Assembly (NCBI RefSeq): GCF_900107455.1
Contig: NZ_FNQB01000007.1
Span: forward strand, 1 to 64,000
Direction of reading: 5' to 3'
Length of the DNA stretch: 64,000 nucleotides
Source: Asanoa ishikariensis
GTDB taxonomy: Bacteria; Actinomycetota; Actinomycetes; Mycobacteriales; Micromonosporaceae
Shown here: positions 8,574 through 16,775 of the stretch, one piece after another
Numbering within the stretch: position 1 is the stretch's first letter
Layout: each line of letters opens with the position of its first letter
Position numbers and translations under genes: made by a program
Notes under the pieces: model-generated
Databases searched by the model: none
The model's input: the letters and a program-made list of their open reading frames with translations, nothing else
What the model was told of the DNA's origin: nothing

Positions 8574-9293
8574 TCAGGTCAGTGGCTCGCCGCCGTCGAT
8601 GTGCAGCGTCGTGCCGGTCAGGAAGGGGCTCGTCATCGCGAACAGCACACCGTCGGCGATGTCGCCCGTGGTGCCGATGCTGTGGGTGGGATTGCGGCGC
8701 CGGATGTTGTCGATGTAGGTGCGCTTGGCTTCGGCGCCCAGGTCGTCCCAGGCCCCGCTGTCGATCACGCCGGGAGAGATGGCGTTGACCCGGATCGGGG
8801 CGAGCTCCAGCGCGAGCGAGCGGGCCAGGATGTCGGCGGCGCCGTTCGTGATCGCCACGGCCATGGTGCCGACCGCGATCTTGGACGCGGCGACGCCGGA
8901 GAACACCGTGATCGACCCGCCCGCGCCCATTCGGTGCGCGAGATGCTTGGCCAGCATCAGCGGGCCGATCACCTTGGTGTCGAACGACTTGCGCACCGCA
9001 TCCCGGTCGAGGTCGGCCAAGTAGCCGCGGGCGCGCGCGGAGGCGGTCGAGACCACGTGGTCGACGGTGTCCAGGCGTTCGCCGAGCGCGGCGATCGAGG
9101 CCTCGTCGGTGAGGTCGACGGTGTCGGTGGTGATGTCCGGCTCCCCCGCGTACGCGTCGGCCAGCCCTCGCCCGTCACGGCCGGCGGCGACAACCCGTGC
9201 GCCGGCGTCCCGGGCAACGACCGCGACGGCGCGGGCGATCCCGCTGCCGCGCCCGACGACGAGCACCCTCTGGTCTTTCAGCAGCCCAGGCAT
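8574..9293 (-). CDS. Atypical short-chain dehydrogenase/reductase (paralogue), first gene of operon
   Basis: 239 residues. ATG 9293 follows GGGAGG. The nucleotide-binding loop is GRGSGIAR, a Ser sits in TVFSGV, and the C-terminal ELAPIRVNAISPG plus HIDGG are typical of SDRs. As in its downstream paralogue the catalytic Tyr-x-x-x-Lys is missing, here V-A-I-T-N before GAADILARSL. The two paralogues align over their whole length without large gaps. It heads the minus-strand operon SDR, DUF427, SDR, hydrolase and is divergent, across 99 bases, from a large LAL regulator that may control it. Confidence 0.88.
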   Translation of the reverse strand: MPGLLKDQRVLVVGRGSGIARAVAVVARDAGARVVAAGRDGRGLADAYAGEPDITTDTVDLTDEASIAALGERLDTVDHVVSTASARARGYLADLDRDAVRKSFDTKVIGPLMLAKHLAHRMGAGGSITVFSGVAASKIAVGTMAVAITNGAADILARSLALELAPIRVNAISPGVIDSGAWDDLGAEAKRTYIDNIRRRNPTHSIGTTGDIADGVLFAMTSPFLTGTTLHIDGGEPLT

Positions 9294-9392
9294 TTTTCCT
9301 CCCGGGGACAGATGGCTAATGCGAAAAGCTTGCTCGCCGGCGTTTGTGCGGCGCATCCGCCAGTGGCCAGCCGACCCCGCTAGCGTGGGGTT

Positions 9393-12110
9393 GTGCACGG
9401 CTCCGCCGGACTCACCGGCCGTCGCACCGAGTGCGCGGTGCTCGACGACCTGGTCAAGGCCGTCCGTGGGGGCGCGAGCCAGGTGCTGGTGTTGCACGGT
9501 GAGGCCGGTGTGGGCAAGACGGCGCTGCTGGACCACGTGGCCGCCCGGGTGGGTCCGTGCCGGGTCGTCCGGGCCGCCGGCGTCGAGTCGGAGATGGAGC
9601 TTCCGTACGCGGGCGTGCACCAGTTGTGCGGGCCGCTGCTCGACCTGCTCGACCGCCTGCCGACACCGCAGCGGGAGGCGCTGGGCACGACGTTCGGCAT
9701 CAGCGCGGGTCCGCCGCCCGAGCGGTTCCTCGTGGGACTGGCCGTGCTGAGCCTGTTGTCCGCGGTGGCCGCCGACCGGCCGCTGGTCTGCCTGGTCGAC
9801 GACCTGGAGTGGCTCGACCGGGAGTCGGCGCAGGTGCTCGCGTTCGTGGCCCGCCGTCTGGAGGTGGAGTCGGTCGGCCTGGTCCTCGCGGCCCGCGCCG
9901 TTCCCCCTTCGCTGGCACACCTGCCGTCGGCCGAGGTCGGCGCGCTGCCCGACCCGGATGCGCGCGCCCTGCTGGACGCGGCGCTGGCGGGTCCGATCGA
10001 CATCCGGGTACGCGACCAGATCGTCGCCGAGGCGCACGGCAACCCGCTCGCGCTGCTGGAACTGCCCCGCGGGATCGGCCCGGCCGACCTGGCGGGCGGG
10101 TTCGGCCTCCCGGCGGCGCTGACCGGCGGGATCGAGTCGCAGTTCCAGCGCCGGGTGGACCAGCTTCCGGAGCCAACCCGGCGGCTGTTGCTGCTGATGG
10201 CCGCGGACCCCTCTGGCGACGCCGCGCTGGTCGCCCGGGCAGCGCAGCGGTGGGGGGTCGACCGGTCGGCTTTCGGGCCGGCCGCCGACGCCGGACTGAC
10301 CGATGAGGGCGTCCGGTTCCGGCATCCGCTGGCCCGGTCCGCGGTCTACCTGGCGGCGCCGGCCGACGAACGACGCGCGGCGCACGAGATGCTGGCCGCC
10401 GCCACCGACGCCCGGACCGACCCCGACCGCCGAGCGTGGCACCGGGCCGCGGCCGCGGCCACCGAGGACGAGGACGTGGCGGTCGAGCTGGAGCGCTCGG
10501 CCGGGCGGGCGCAGGCGCGCGGCGGTCCGGCCGCGGCGGCCGCGTTCCTCCGGCGGGCGGCGGCACTGAGCCCCGCACCGGCGAAGCGCGGCGTGCGGGC
10601 GTTGGCGGCGGCGCAGGCGGAGGTGCGGGCCGGCGGGTTCGAGGCGGCGCGGGACCTGTTGGCCACGGCGGCCGCGGCGCCCTTGACCGACCAGCAGCGG
10701 GCTCAGGCGGATCTGACCTCGGCCGAGCTCGCCTTCGTGACGGACCGGGGCCACGACGCCGCACCGCTGCTGTTGCAGGCGGCGCAGCGGCTCGAACAGG
10801 TCGACGCGGCGTTGTCCCGGGCCACCTATTTGGAGGCGCTGTCGGCGTCGATCTTCGCCGGGCGGTTCGCCGTGCCGTCCGCCGACGTGCGGGCGGTGGC
10901 GCGAGCGGCGCGGGCCGCACCGCCGGCTCCGGCACCGTGCGCCGCGGACCTGCTCCTGGACGGGACGGCGCTGTCCTACGACGAGGGGTACGTGGCCGGG
11001 CTGCCGGTGCTGCGGGCGGCGCTGGCGAGGCTGCGATCCGCCTCCACCGCTTCCGGGGATGATCTGAATCTACTGTGGATGGCCGTGACGACGACGCTGC
11101 GCGTCTGGGACGACGACGGTTGGGACGCGCTGTCCGACCGGTACCTGCGGTTGGCCCGCGAGACCGGCGCGCTCGGCCACCTGCCACTGGCGCTCACGGC
11201 GCGGGCGTACCTCCAGCTCTTCAGCGGCAACCTGGCCACGGCGGCGTCGCTGACGGACGAGATGACCGCGATCACGGAGGCGACGGGCAGCAGCCAGGCG
11301 CCGTACGGGGCACTGGGCCTGGCCGCCTTCCGCGGCGACGCGAGCGCGGGCCCGGCGCTGGTCTCGGCAACCAAGGCGGACGTGGCGCGGCGGGGCGAGG
11401 GCGTGGGGCTCACCTTCGCGGAATGGGCGTACGCGTTGCTGCACAACAGCTTGGGCAACTATCCGGAGGCGCTGGCGGCCGCCGAGCGGGCCACGGCGTA
11501 CCCGCAGGATCCAGGATCGTTGATCTGGGCGGCGCCGGAACTGGTCGAGTCCGCGGTCCGGACGGGCCGACCGTCGGCCGCGCACGACGTCTTCGCGCTG
11601 CTGACCGACATGCGCGTGGCGTGCGGCACGGACTGGGCGCTGGGCATCCAGTCGCGCTCAGAGGCGCTGCTGACGGACTCCGAGCCGCTGTACCGGTCGG
11701 CGATCGAGCACCTCGGCCGCACCCGGATGCGGGTGGACCTGGCCCGGGCGCATCTCCTTTATGGCGAGTGGCTGCGGCGGCGGCGTCGGCGCACGGACGC
11801 CCGCGCTGAGCTGCGAACGGCGTACGACACGTTCACGGAGAGCGGTGCGACGGCGTTCGCGGCGCGGGCCGGCCGCGAACTGAGCGCGGCGGGCGGCAAC
11901 ACGCACCCGCGCGCGCCGGCCCGCGACCACAACCTGACCACCCAGGAGTCCCAGATCGCCCGCATGGCCGGCGAAGGCTTGTCGAACCCGGAGATCGCGA
12001 CGCGCCTGTTCATCAGCGCCCGCACGGTCCAGTACCACCTACGCAAGGTCTTCACAAAGCTCGGCATCACGTCCCGCACCCAACTCCCCCGGGTGCTCCC
12101 CACGCGGTAG
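9393..12110 (+). CDS. LAL-type LuxR family transcriptional regulator with AAA ATPase domain
   Basis: 905 residues from GTG 9393. Walker A GEAGVGKTAL is at 36-45 and Walker B LVCLVDDLEWLD follows near 130. The middle is an Ala/Leu-rich helical repeat region of TPR type. The last 65 residues are a LuxR helix-turn-helix (LTTQESQIARMAGEGLSNPE, then ARTVQYHLRKVF). This is the usual layout of large ATP-binding LuxR regulators, which sense ligands through the repeat region and bind DNA at the C-terminus. It is divergent from the SDR-DUF427 operon, so the 99-base gap probably holds its target promoter. The ligand is unknown. Confidence 0.92.
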   Translation: MHGSAGLTGRRTECAVLDDLVKAVRGGASQVLVLHGEAGVGKTALLDHVAARVGPCRVVRAAGVESEMELPYAGVHQLCGPLLDLLDRLPTPQREALGTTFGISAGPPPERFLVGLAVLSLLSAVAADRPLVCLVDDLEWLDRESAQVLAFVARRLEVESVGLVLAARAVPPSLAHLPSAEVGALPDPDARALLDAALAGPIDIRVRDQIVAEAHGNPLALLELPRGIGPADLAGGFGLPAALTGGIESQFQRRVDQLPEPTRRLLLLMAADPSGDAALVARAAQRWGVDRSAFGPAADAGLTDEGVRFRHPLARSAVYLAAPADERRAAHEMLAAATDARTDPDRRAWHRAAAAATEDEDVAVELERSAGRAQARGGPAAAAAFLRRAAALSPAPAKRGVRALAAAQAEVRAGGFEAARDLLATAAAAPLTDQQRAQADLTSAELAFVTDRGHDAAPLLLQAAQRLEQVDAALSRATYLEALSASIFAGRFAVPSADVRAVARAARAAPPAPAPCAADLLLDGTALSYDEGYVAGLPVLRAALARLRSASTASGDDLNLLWMAVTTTLRVWDDDGWDALSDRYLRLARETGALGHLPLALTARAYLQLFSGNLATAASLTDEMTAITEATGSSQAPYGALGLAAFRGDASAGPALVSATKADVARRGEGVGLTFAEWAYALLHNSLGNYPEALAAAERATAYPQDPGSLIWAAPELVESAVRTGRPSAAHDVFALLTDMRVACGTDWALGIQSRSEALLTDSEPLYRSAIEHLGRTRMRVDLARAHLLYGEWLRRRRRRTDARAELRTAYDTFTESGATAFAARAGRELSAAGGNTHPRAPARDHNLTTQESQIARMAGEGLSNPEIATRLFISARTVQYHLRKVFTKLGITSRTQLPRVLPTR

Positions 12111-12171
12111 TCGCCGCAGGAACTTCAGTCGGCGTTCGCTTCGCGAATGGCGCAGGGCGCCACGGAATGCC

Positions 12172-12200
12172 TTGATACTTCTAAATCTGTCTACTAGTTT
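12172..12200 (+). promoter_or_regulatory. Possible promoter of the peptidoglycan-binding protein gene
   Basis: TTGATA at 12172-12177 and TAGTTT at 12195-12200 are separated by 17 bases in an unusually AT-rich pocket, 54 bases before the GTG at 12254. This resembles a vegetative sigma promoter with a weak -10. The rest of the 143-base gap (12111-12253) shows no gene. Confidence 0.35.
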
Positions 12201-12253
12201 CCGCTCCGGAATGCGCTTTCTAGCGCTCTGTTACGGGGAAACGGGGTAGCGAA

Positions 12254-12679
12254 GTGTCCATCAAGTCACGAACTCTCAGCATCGTCGCGGCCGGCGCGCT
12301 CGGCGTCGCGGGCGCGGCCCTGCCCGCGTCGCCCAGCCTCGCGGCATTGCCAACCTGCAACACGGCCAGCCCGACTCCTAATGCAAGCGCCGTGCCGCTG
12401 TGGGCGACGTTCGGGCCGACCTGGGAGAGCAGTTGGGATTGCCTGCTGCGGCAGGGCAACACGGGCGACGGCGTCAAGTGGCTGCAGGAGAACCTGAACC
12501 GCTGTTACGGCGCCGGCCTCTCGGTCGACAGCAACTTCGGCCCCCGCACCCGGTCGGCACTCGTCTCGGCGCAGCGCCGCGCGGGCACAGGTGCCGACGG
12601 CGTGTACGGACCCAACACCCGCCGGGCACTCCTCTGGTTCGCCTACTTCCACCCGGGTTGCCAACACGCCGGCGTCTGA
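12254..12679 (+). CDS. Secreted peptidoglycan-binding domain protein
   Basis: 141 residues from GTG 12254. A Sec signal peptide (SIKSRTLSIVAAGALGVAGA, then LPASPSLA) probably ends after the LA-ALP junction near residue 31. The mature part is a PG_binding_1 fold: LRQGNTGDGVKWLQENLNRC, DSNFGPRTRSALVSAQRRAG and DGVYGPNTRRAL are its typical repeats. Several Cys residues suggest disulfides outside the cell. No catalytic domain is attached, so it probably binds the cell wall. A hairpin terminator follows 10 bases after the stop. Confidence 0.85.
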   Translation: MSIKSRTLSIVAAGALGVAGAALPASPSLAALPTCNTASPTPNASAVPLWATFGPTWESSWDCLLRQGNTGDGVKWLQENLNRCYGAGLSVDSNFGPRTRSALVSAQRRAGTGADGVYGPNTRRALLWFAYFHPGCQHAGV

Positions 12680-12688
12680 CCTGGCAAC

Positions 12689-12732
12689 GGCAGAGAACCG
12701 CCATCTGTCCGCTCAGGTGTCGGTTCTCTGCC
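12689..12732 (+). terminator. Hairpin terminator after the peptidoglycan-binding gene
   Basis: GGCAGAGAACCG at 12689-12700 pairs perfectly with CGGTTCTCTGCC at 12721-12732 across a 20-base loop. There is no U-tract, which is common in actinobacteria. It begins 10 bases after the stop at 12679 and also separates that gene from the decayed region on the other strand. Confidence 0.6.
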
Positions 12733-12809
12733 CCGGCGTCAGGGGCGCCGCTAGCCTTCACCGTTGTCGCGGGTCTCGATGGCCTTGATGGCGTGCTCGG
12801 CTGTGCCAA

Positions 12810-12896
12810 GTTGCCTGCGGCCTCCGGCTCGGGACGGTCGGCCAGCGTCATACCGGCCGTTCCCGCGGCCTCATCCGTGACCACAATCGCTTTCAT
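12810..12896 (-). pseudogene. Remnant of a zinc-type alcohol dehydrogenase/quinone oxidoreductase (first 29 codons)
   Basis: The frame from ATG 12896 starts MKAIVVTDEAAG and continues TAGMTLADRPEPEAAGN, the characteristic N-terminus of medium-chain NADP-dependent alcohol dehydrogenases. After about residue 29 the similarity stops abruptly and the frame runs into Ser/Pro/Arg-rich noise. The catalytic and Rossmann domains (about 300 residues) are gone. Its ATG overlaps the TGA of the NTF2-like remnant as ATGA, so the two were once a translationally coupled pair. I infer a deletion ending near 12810. Confidence 0.65.
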
Positions 12897-13153
12897 TGCC
12901 GCACCGTTGTCCCGAGGTTGTTGTCGATCACGTACCGCCAGAATCCGTCCGCGCCGCGGCGTACGACATCGCATGCCGAGCCTCCGACGTGCACGCGCTC
13001 GCCGTCGCGACCCGTGCCGTCGATCGACCAGTCCAGCACGATCTCGGCGACGTCGCCGGCGACGAACACGTGGCGGGCGATCTCGGTGTGGCCGGTGACG
13101 GTGCGCCCGTCTTGCACGACGAGCACGGCCTCCGGCTCGTACAAGGGCAGCAT
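12893..13153 (-). pseudogene. NTF2/SnoaL-like protein lacking its N-terminal end
   Basis: 86 codons from ATG 13153, with MLPLYEPEAVLVVQDG and a C-terminal WRYVIDNNLGT typical of SnoaL/DUF4440 polyketide-cyclase-like proteins. Upstream in the same frame the codons still read VNVNSGEVEAM, which is the usual continuation of the domain, but there is no start codon before an in-frame TAA. About 15-20 N-terminal residues, including the first helix, are missing. The gene may be translated from ATG 13153 as a short form, but decay is more likely because its partner downstream is also truncated. The TetR operator lies where the 5' end should be. Confidence 0.55.
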
Positions 13154-13181
13154 CGCTTCGACCTCGCCGGAGTTGACGTTA

Positions 13182-13203
13182 ACTGGACCATTTCGTCCAG
13201 TTT
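13182..13203. promoter_or_regulatory. TetR operator candidate, site 1
   Basis: AACTGGAC and GTCCAGTT form a perfect 8-base inverted repeat around a 6-base spacer, 33 bases before the TetR start. The core TGGAC-N6-GTCCA recurs on the far side of the same TetR gene at 13901-13916. This is the typical shape of a TetR-family operator and would give autoregulation. Confidence 0.6.
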
Positions 13204-13235
13204 AGCGAGGCGGTCGCACTGGATAGACTCCACTG

Positions 13236-13898
13236 GTGGGCGACGAGCTGATGGTTGCGCCGGCGAAGCGGCAGAGGATCAGCCAACGCGGGATAGCGAC
13301 CCGGGAGCGGATCCTCGATGCGGCGAATCGGCTGATGCTCGTGCGCGGTGTGAACGCCACGACTCTGGACGACGTCCGCGAGGCGAGCCAGACGAGCAAG
13401 TCTCAGCTTTACCGCCACTTCGCCGACAAGCAGGAGCTCGTGCGCGCGTTGGTCGAATATCGGGGCGCGCTCGTGCTGCAGCGCGAGCGCGGAGGGCTGG
13501 AGCGACTGAGATCGTTCTCGGGGCCGGTCCGGTGGCGCAACGCGCTGGTACAGGCCAACTCGCTGAACAACGGCAGGTACGGGTGTGGCCTCGGTTCGAT
13601 GGCCGTCGAGCTCTCCGATCAGGACGAGCAGTCTCGATCGATGCTGTCCGAGACGTTCGCGGAATGGGAAAAGCTCATCAGTGACGGTCTGCACCGGATG
13701 CGGGACAGCGGCGCACTGCGCCAGGACGCTGACCCGGAGAGGTTGGCCACGGGGTTGATGGCCGCCCTGCAAGGTGGCTACCTGCTGGCGAACGCCGCGC
13801 ACGACGTCGCACCCATGGAAGTCGCTCTCGACATGGCCCTGGAGCACATCAGGTCGTTCCTCGTCGAGCCGTCGACCGGCTCTGTCGGCCAGCCGTAA
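13236..13898 (+). CDS. TetR/AcrR family transcriptional regulator
   Basis: 220 residues from GTG 13236; an ATG six codons later is an alternative start. The helix-turn-helix is clear: ATRERILDAANRLML, then GVNATTLDDVREASQTSKSQ and LYRHFADKQELVRALVEY. The C-terminal ligand domain (about 75-205) contains YGCGLGSMAVELSD, as in TetR_C_6-like regulators. It probably represses itself and its neighbours: the same palindrome core occurs upstream (13182-13203) and directly after the stop, before msrB. The original divergent target, an NTF2-ADH operon, has decayed. Confidence 0.9.
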   Translation: MGDELMVAPAKRQRISQRGIATRERILDAANRLMLVRGVNATTLDDVREASQTSKSQLYRHFADKQELVRALVEYRGALVLQRERGGLERLRSFSGPVRWRNALVQANSLNNGRYGCGLGSMAVELSDQDEQSRSMLSETFAEWEKLISDGLHRMRDSGALRQDADPERLATGLMAALQGGYLLANAAHDVAPMEVALDMALEHIRSFLVEPSTGSVGQP

Positions 13899-13900
13899 AT

Positions 13901-13916
13901 TGGACCATACGGTCCA
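13901..13916. promoter_or_regulatory. TetR operator candidate, site 2, upstream of msrBA
   Basis: TGGACCATACGGTCCA shares the TGGAC-N6-GTCCA core and its CAT start of spacer with the site at 13182-13203. It begins two bases after the TetR stop and 118 bases before the msrB start, so it could bring the methionine sulfoxide reductase operon under the same repressor. Confidence 0.5.
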
Positions 13917-14033
13917 CCACCACAACGAGACCGCGGTCACAGCGAGGTTCTCAGGGGCCGAGGGACCAAAACCGTTCGCGGCAGTGTTGTTGCAGATGAC
14001 GCCGCAGCCAGCGGCGGCAGGAGGGAAGAGATC

Positions 14034-14504
14034 GTGTCACACGACTACAGCAAGACTCCGGAAGCACTCAGCCGCCTCACTGACAACCAGTTCCACGTCA
14101 CTCAGAAGGACGGCACCGAGCCCGCGTTCCGGAACGAGTACTGGGACAACCACGAGCCCGGGATCTACGTGGACGTGGTCTCCGGCCAGCCGCTGTTCTC
14201 GTCGACCGACAAGTACGACAGTGGCACCGGATGGCCCAGCTTCACCAAGCCGATCGAAGGCAACGTCGTCCGCACAAAGACCGACAGAACGCTCTGGATG
14301 AGCCGCACCGAGGTGCGGTCCGCCGGCGCCGACAGCCACCTCGGCCACCTTTTCGACGACGGCCCTGCCGACGCCGGAGGCCAGCGCTACTGCATGAACT
14401 CGGCCGCGCTGCGCTTCATCCCGGTCTCGGAGCTCGAGGCGCAGGGCTACGGGGAGTACCGCTCGCTGTTCGAGCCGGCCGTTACGAAGGAGAACGCATC
14501 ATGA
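14034..14504 (+). CDS. msrB: Peptide-methionine (R)-S-oxide reductase MsrB
   Basis: 156 residues from GTG 14034, preceded by AGGAGGG. It reduces the R epimer of methionine sulfoxide in proteins. Family motifs: [31 protein letters not shown] and the catalytic Cys in [13 protein letters not shown]. The two CxxC zinc pairs found in many MsrB proteins are absent, as in the metal-free subgroup. It is translationally coupled to msrA by an ATGA overlap. A TetR-type palindrome lies 118 bases upstream. Confidence 0.95.
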   Translation: MSHDYSKTPEALSRLTDNQFHVTQKDGTEPAFRNEYWDNHEPGIYVDVVSGQPLFSSTDKYDSGTGWPSFTKPIEGNVVRTKTDRTLWMSRTEVRSAGADSHLGHLFDDGPADAGGQRYCMNSAALRFIPVSELEAQGYGEYRSLFEPAVTKENAS

Positions 14505-15055
14505 CCAGCGGAATCAACGACACCGGACGGGTCACCCGCGAACCGGGCACGGAGACGGCCGTCCTGGCCGGCGGGTGCTTCTGGGGCATGGAGGATCTCA
14601 TTCGCCGGCAGCCAGGGGTGGTGGACACGCGCGTCGGATACACCGGCGGCGACAACGACCACGCGACGTACCGCAACCATCCTGGCCACGCCGAGGCGGT
14701 CGAGATCGTCTTCGACCCGACGCAGACGACGTACCGCGACATCCTGGCGTTCTTCTTTCAGATCCACGACCCGTCGACGCTGAACCGCCAGGGCAACGAC
14801 ATGGGCTCGAGCTACCGCTCGGCGATCTTCCCGCTCACCGACGAGCAGGAGCGCGTCGCCCGCGACACGATCGCGGATGTCGATGCGTCAGGTTTGTGGC
14901 CGGGCGAGGCGGTCACGACGATCGAGCCGGCCGGCCCGTTCTGGGAGGCCGAGGCCGAGCACCAGGACTACCTGATCAACTACCCGAACGGCTACACCTG
15001 CCACTTCCCGCGGCCCGACTGGGTGCTGCCCAGGCGCACTGCGACCTCCGCCTGA
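14501..15055 (+). CDS. msrA: Peptide-methionine (S)-S-oxide reductase MsrA
   Basis: 184 residues. ATG 14501 overlaps the msrB stop and has GAAGGAGAACGC upstream. The catalytic motif GGCFWGME holds the reactive Cys; [19 protein letters not shown] and [22 protein letters not shown] are further MsrA signatures. The product repairs the S epimer of methionine sulfoxide, complementing MsrB from the same transcript. The C-terminus ends soon after the core domain, and there is one further Cys in GYTCHFPR that may act as resolving residue. Confidence 0.95.
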   Translation: MTSGINDTGRVTREPGTETAVLAGGCFWGMEDLIRRQPGVVDTRVGYTGGDNDHATYRNHPGHAEAVEIVFDPTQTTYRDILAFFFQIHDPSTLNRQGNDMGSSYRSAIFPLTDEQERVARDTIADVDASGLWPGEAVTTIEPAGPFWEAEAEHQDYLINYPNGYTCHFPRPDWVLPRRTATSA

Positions 15056-15068
15056 CGAGAGGCTGAGC

Positions 15069-15103
15069 GGGCGCGTTCACCGCCGACAGCGATGGACGCG
15101 CCC
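15069..15103. terminator. Bidirectional hairpin between msrA and the AMIN-like gene
   Basis: GGGCGCGT at 15069-15076 pairs with ACGCGCCC at 15096-15103 across 19 bases. It starts 14 bases after the msrA stop and lies 24 bases from the stop of the convergent gene, so it can serve both. Confidence 0.45.
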
Positions 15104-15126
15104 ATGGCCGTGGGCCGGGAAAGCAC

Positions 15127-15705
15127 CTACGACCAGCGATGAGCGACGTCGATGACGATTCTCGATCCCGCACCGGGACCGTCCAGCGTGAACGCCCGGA
15201 ACGGCAGGCGGGCGCGTACGCCGAGACCGATGGTGCTCTCGCCCTCGAAAGTGCCGCCCCAGCTCACTTGGCGGAACGTCCGCCATCCCGAGACATTGAC
15301 CAGCTCGGTTGGCTTCGCGGGTCGGTAGGTGGGCCGGTAGTCGTCGTCGTGCGCGGGAGCGAAGGCGATGATGGACAGGCGTGCGCCGCCGCGCAGCGGG
15401 ACCGGACGCCCGGATCCGCCCCGGTAGACCTGGGTCACGTACTCGACCCGGTATCCGTCGGCCTTGCCGGACACGTCGACGACCAGACGGTCGAAGCACG
15501 CATGCCGGCCGGCCCGCACGTTCACCAGCGGCGCCACCGCCGTCGCGGTGTGTTGCTCAAGCAGCGAGCCCCAGCGGAACCCGCAGTACGGGGTGGCCGC
15601 GGCCGAGGCTGCGACGGGCTGGGCCGCCGCGACCGTGGCAGTCGCCCCGACGTCGAGGACCGCGGCGGCCAACCCGACCACCAAGAATGTTCGCCAGTAA
15701 CGCAT
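15127..15705 (-). CDS. Secreted AMIN-like domain protein
   Basis: 192 residues with a signal peptide (hydrophobic residues 6-28, cleavage probably after an Ala-rich AAAQ or ASA site). The mature domain shows YCGFRWGSL, NVRAGRHACFDRLVVDV, VPLRGGARLSI, NVSGWRTFRQVSWGGTFEG and RLVIDVAHRW-like ending. This pattern belongs to an AMIN-like beta-sandwich family common in actinobacteria and presumed to act at the cell envelope. The two Cys in YCGF and HACF may form a disulfide. No enzyme motif is seen and the function is unknown. ATG 15705 is preceded by GGAGG. Confidence 0.78.
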   Translation of the reverse strand: MRYWRTFLVVGLAAAVLDVGATATVAAAQPVAASAAATPYCGFRWGSLLEQHTATAVAPLVNVRAGRHACFDRLVVDVSGKADGYRVEYVTQVYRGGSGRPVPLRGGARLSIIAFAPAHDDDYRPTYRPAKPTELVNVSGWRTFRQVSWGGTFEGESTIGLGVRARLPFRAFTLDGPGAGSRIVIDVAHRWS

Positions 15706-15808
15706 GGAAGCTCCCTCCTCGGGTCAGCCGGTTCTCCGGCGTGTGGAGGTGACGCGCATGCGGGTTCCGGCGTTGACCGGCCGTCAGCTATTTGTCACAC
15801 AACGCGAG

Positions 15809-16741
15809 TCAGCTCAAGACGGCTCGGGGTGTGCGGACCAGCGGTGAGTGCGCCAACCCGATGGCGCCGAAAGCGATGAGGGCGCCCGCGGCTGCCAGGC
15901 CGACCAGAGCGGCGGCCGTGTTCGGCGGCTCGACCGCGAACGCGTAGACGCCGAGCAGGTAGCTGGCCACCGGGTTCGTGATCGACATGGCGGCCACGGC
16001 GGACGGCAGCGATCCCGCCGCCAACGCGCCCTGGCCCAGGACCAGGCCGCTCAGCGTGGACGCCGCCAGGACGTAGCCGGGCCAGTCGCGGGCTGTCGCC
16101 AGCACGCCGCGTGCCAGTAGGTCGTCGGTCGTCAGCTTGATCATCGCGGCGCTGACCGCGTAGCAGATGCCGGCCGCGATCGCGATCATCGTCGCCCGGA
16201 CCAGGCGCGGGCGGCCCTCGCTGAGCGGCAGGATGAGCAGGACCGCCGCCGCCGCGACGATGCAGCCCAGCAGCAGGTGGGTCCGGTTGGGTTCGCCGTC
16301 CTGAGGTGCGATGCCGCGGACGGCGAAGAAGGTCACGAGGCCGCCGCAGATCAGGATCGCGGCCGTCCAGTCGCGCCGGCCGGGGCGGCGCCGCTGCCAG
16401 GCGGCCGCCATCGGCAGGGCGAAGAGCAACTGGGTGACCAGCAGCGGCTGCACGAGCGCGACCGACCCGAAGCGCAGCGCGATCGCCTGGGCGCCGAAGC
16501 CGCCGAGGTTGGTCACCCAGCCGATCAGCCACAGGGGCTCCCGGACGAGCCGCCTGATGAGCCGCACCAGGCCCACGAACACGTCCGTGCGCCGGTGCGG
16601 GCCGTCGTCGACCTGATGCCGCTGGGCTGCCTGTTGCTGGAGCGAGGCGGCGGAGGCGAACAGGAACGCCGCCAGTACGCCGAATCCAACAGCCAGGGTC
16701 ACGCCGCGGGACTCTACGACGCGCGCCGGGGTGGTGGCCAT
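15809..16741 (-). CDS. DMT-superfamily membrane transporter (EamA-like)
   Basis: 310 residues with about nine to ten hydrophobic helices. The N-terminus VTLAVGFGVLAAFLFASAASLQQQAAQ, the QPLLVTQLLFALPM loop and the second half beginning near IAIAAGICYAVSAAMIKLTT give the internal repeat typical of drug/metabolite transporters. The central loop carries a DGEPNRTH stretch. Substrate unknown. Homologues in actinobacteria are annotated simply as DMT family. It is the last gene on the minus strand before the AMIN-like gene and 34 bases downstream of the PepSY gene. Confidence 0.82.
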   Translation of the reverse strand: MATTPARVVESRGVTLAVGFGVLAAFLFASAASLQQQAAQRHQVDDGPHRRTDVFVGLVRLIRRLVREPLWLIGWVTNLGGFGAQAIALRFGSVALVQPLLVTQLLFALPMAAAWQRRRPGRRDWTAAILICGGLVTFFAVRGIAPQDGEPNRTHLLLGCIVAAAAVLLILPLSEGRPRLVRATMIAIAAGICYAVSAAMIKLTTDDLLARGVLATARDWPGYVLAASTLSGLVLGQGALAAGSLPSAVAAMSITNPVASYLLGVYAFAVEPPNTAAALVGLAAAGALIAFGAIGLAHSPLVRTPRAVLS

Positions 16742-16775
16742 CCGGCCGCCGCCCCGGCGCTCCTGCTCACACTGG

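Noticed and set aside
12689-12732. 12-base inverted repeat as the end of an insertion sequence
   Set aside because: The arms are only 20 bases apart, no transposase remnant or target duplication is seen, and the position just after a stop codon fits a terminator.
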